From Deltaproteobacteria bacterium (GTDB lineage Bacteria > Myxococcota > XYA12-FULL-58-9 > JAUUZB01), in assembly GCA_030590185.1 (NCBI GenBank), contig JAUUZB010000359.1, forward strand, positions 1 to 5,473: a DNA stretch of 5,473 bases, read 5' to 3'. The stretch's first letter is position 1, and every line of letters starts with the position of its first letter. Shown here piece by piece: positions 5,292 through 5,473 of this stretch. The notes under the pieces were generated by a model. The model saw only the letters and a list, made by a program, of their open reading frames with translations, was not told the origin of the DNA and did not search any database. The translations under genes and the position numbers were made by a program.

Positions 5292-5473
5292 AGCTTTCGC
5301 CTTTTCTTCGCTGTGAAAACCGTGGCTCCGGGCCGCAGGCGCGCCGGGGGCTGGTTGCCGATAATTATCGCAGTTTTTGCCTGCCTGGCGCGTAAATCGG
5401 ACGATCCCGGGGCGGTTTTTGAGACTCCGGTGACGTGCTGTACTTCCCCGATTTTGTGGGTTTTTTGGTGTCC
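5292..5473 (-). promoter_or_regulatory. Leader and promoter region of the calpain operon
   Basis: No gene is visible in these 182 bases. Read on the minus strand, TGC-GATAAT (5372-5364) is an extended -10-like element with GATAAT matching five of six consensus positions; no convincing -35 lies 16-18 nt upstream. The element sits in the perfect 12-bp palindrome CGATAATTATCG (5359-5370), a possible operator. A start near 5357 would give a leader of about 65 nt. The ribosome binding site AAGG (5303-5300) is 8 nt before the ATG. T-runs at 5374-5378, 5416-5420, 5452-5455 and 5461-5466 are A-tracts on the minus strand upstream of the -10 and could bend the DNA or help polymerase bind. Confidence 0.45.

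Noticed and set aside
5401..5473. Plus-strand terminator suggested by GGGGCGG followed by five Ts
   Set aside because: The only stem is a short CCCGGG self-match, too small to form a terminator hairpin, and no plus-strand gene ends nearby.

Overview
The window is GC-rich bacterial DNA carrying five protein-coding genes and no RNA gene, CRISPR array or insertion sequence that I can see. The secreted-type RCC1 repeat protein with paired cysteines and a calcium-loop motif, next to a calpain-like protease, most resembles Myxococcota or related large-genome delta-type bacteria. That placement is an impression from gene content, not a demonstrated assignment.

Positions 1-2256 (+) hold the 3' part of a large protein, open from the first base. 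It has a DxDGDG calcium-loop motif followed by 14 RCC1-type repeats. Fourteen is twice seven, so two consecutive seven-bladed beta-propellers are the natural reading. Nearly every blade has an HTC...CWG cysteine pair that suggests an extracytoplasmic, disulfide-stabilised protein.

Positions 2257-3009 (+) hold a short, AT-richer control region and a two-gene type II toxin-antitoxin operon: a Phd/YefM-like antitoxin (2327-2581) and, after a 2-nt gap, a VapC-like PIN-domain ribonuclease (2584-3009). A nested palindrome (22-bp core, flanking arms reaching 39 bp) abuts the antitoxin start codon and covers its ribosome binding site. It is a strong candidate for the autoregulatory operator, an RNA hairpin, or both. 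The toxin has three of the four usual acidic residues; the fourth position is a serine.

Positions 3010-3157 are a convergent intergenic region with several hairpins, probably ending transcription from both sides.

Positions 3158-5291 (-) hold a two-gene operon read right to left. The first gene is a 578-residue calpain-family (peptidase C2) cysteine protease with a helical N-terminal region, two probable beta-sandwich domains and a catalytic domain with an intact Q/C/H/N set. Seven nucleotides after its stop begins a 129-residue protein that I cannot assign to a family. The tight coupling makes a protease plus inhibitor or accessory partner the most interesting untested idea in the window. 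Positions 5292-5473 are the leader and promoter region of this operon, with an extended -10-like element inside a perfect 12-bp palindrome.
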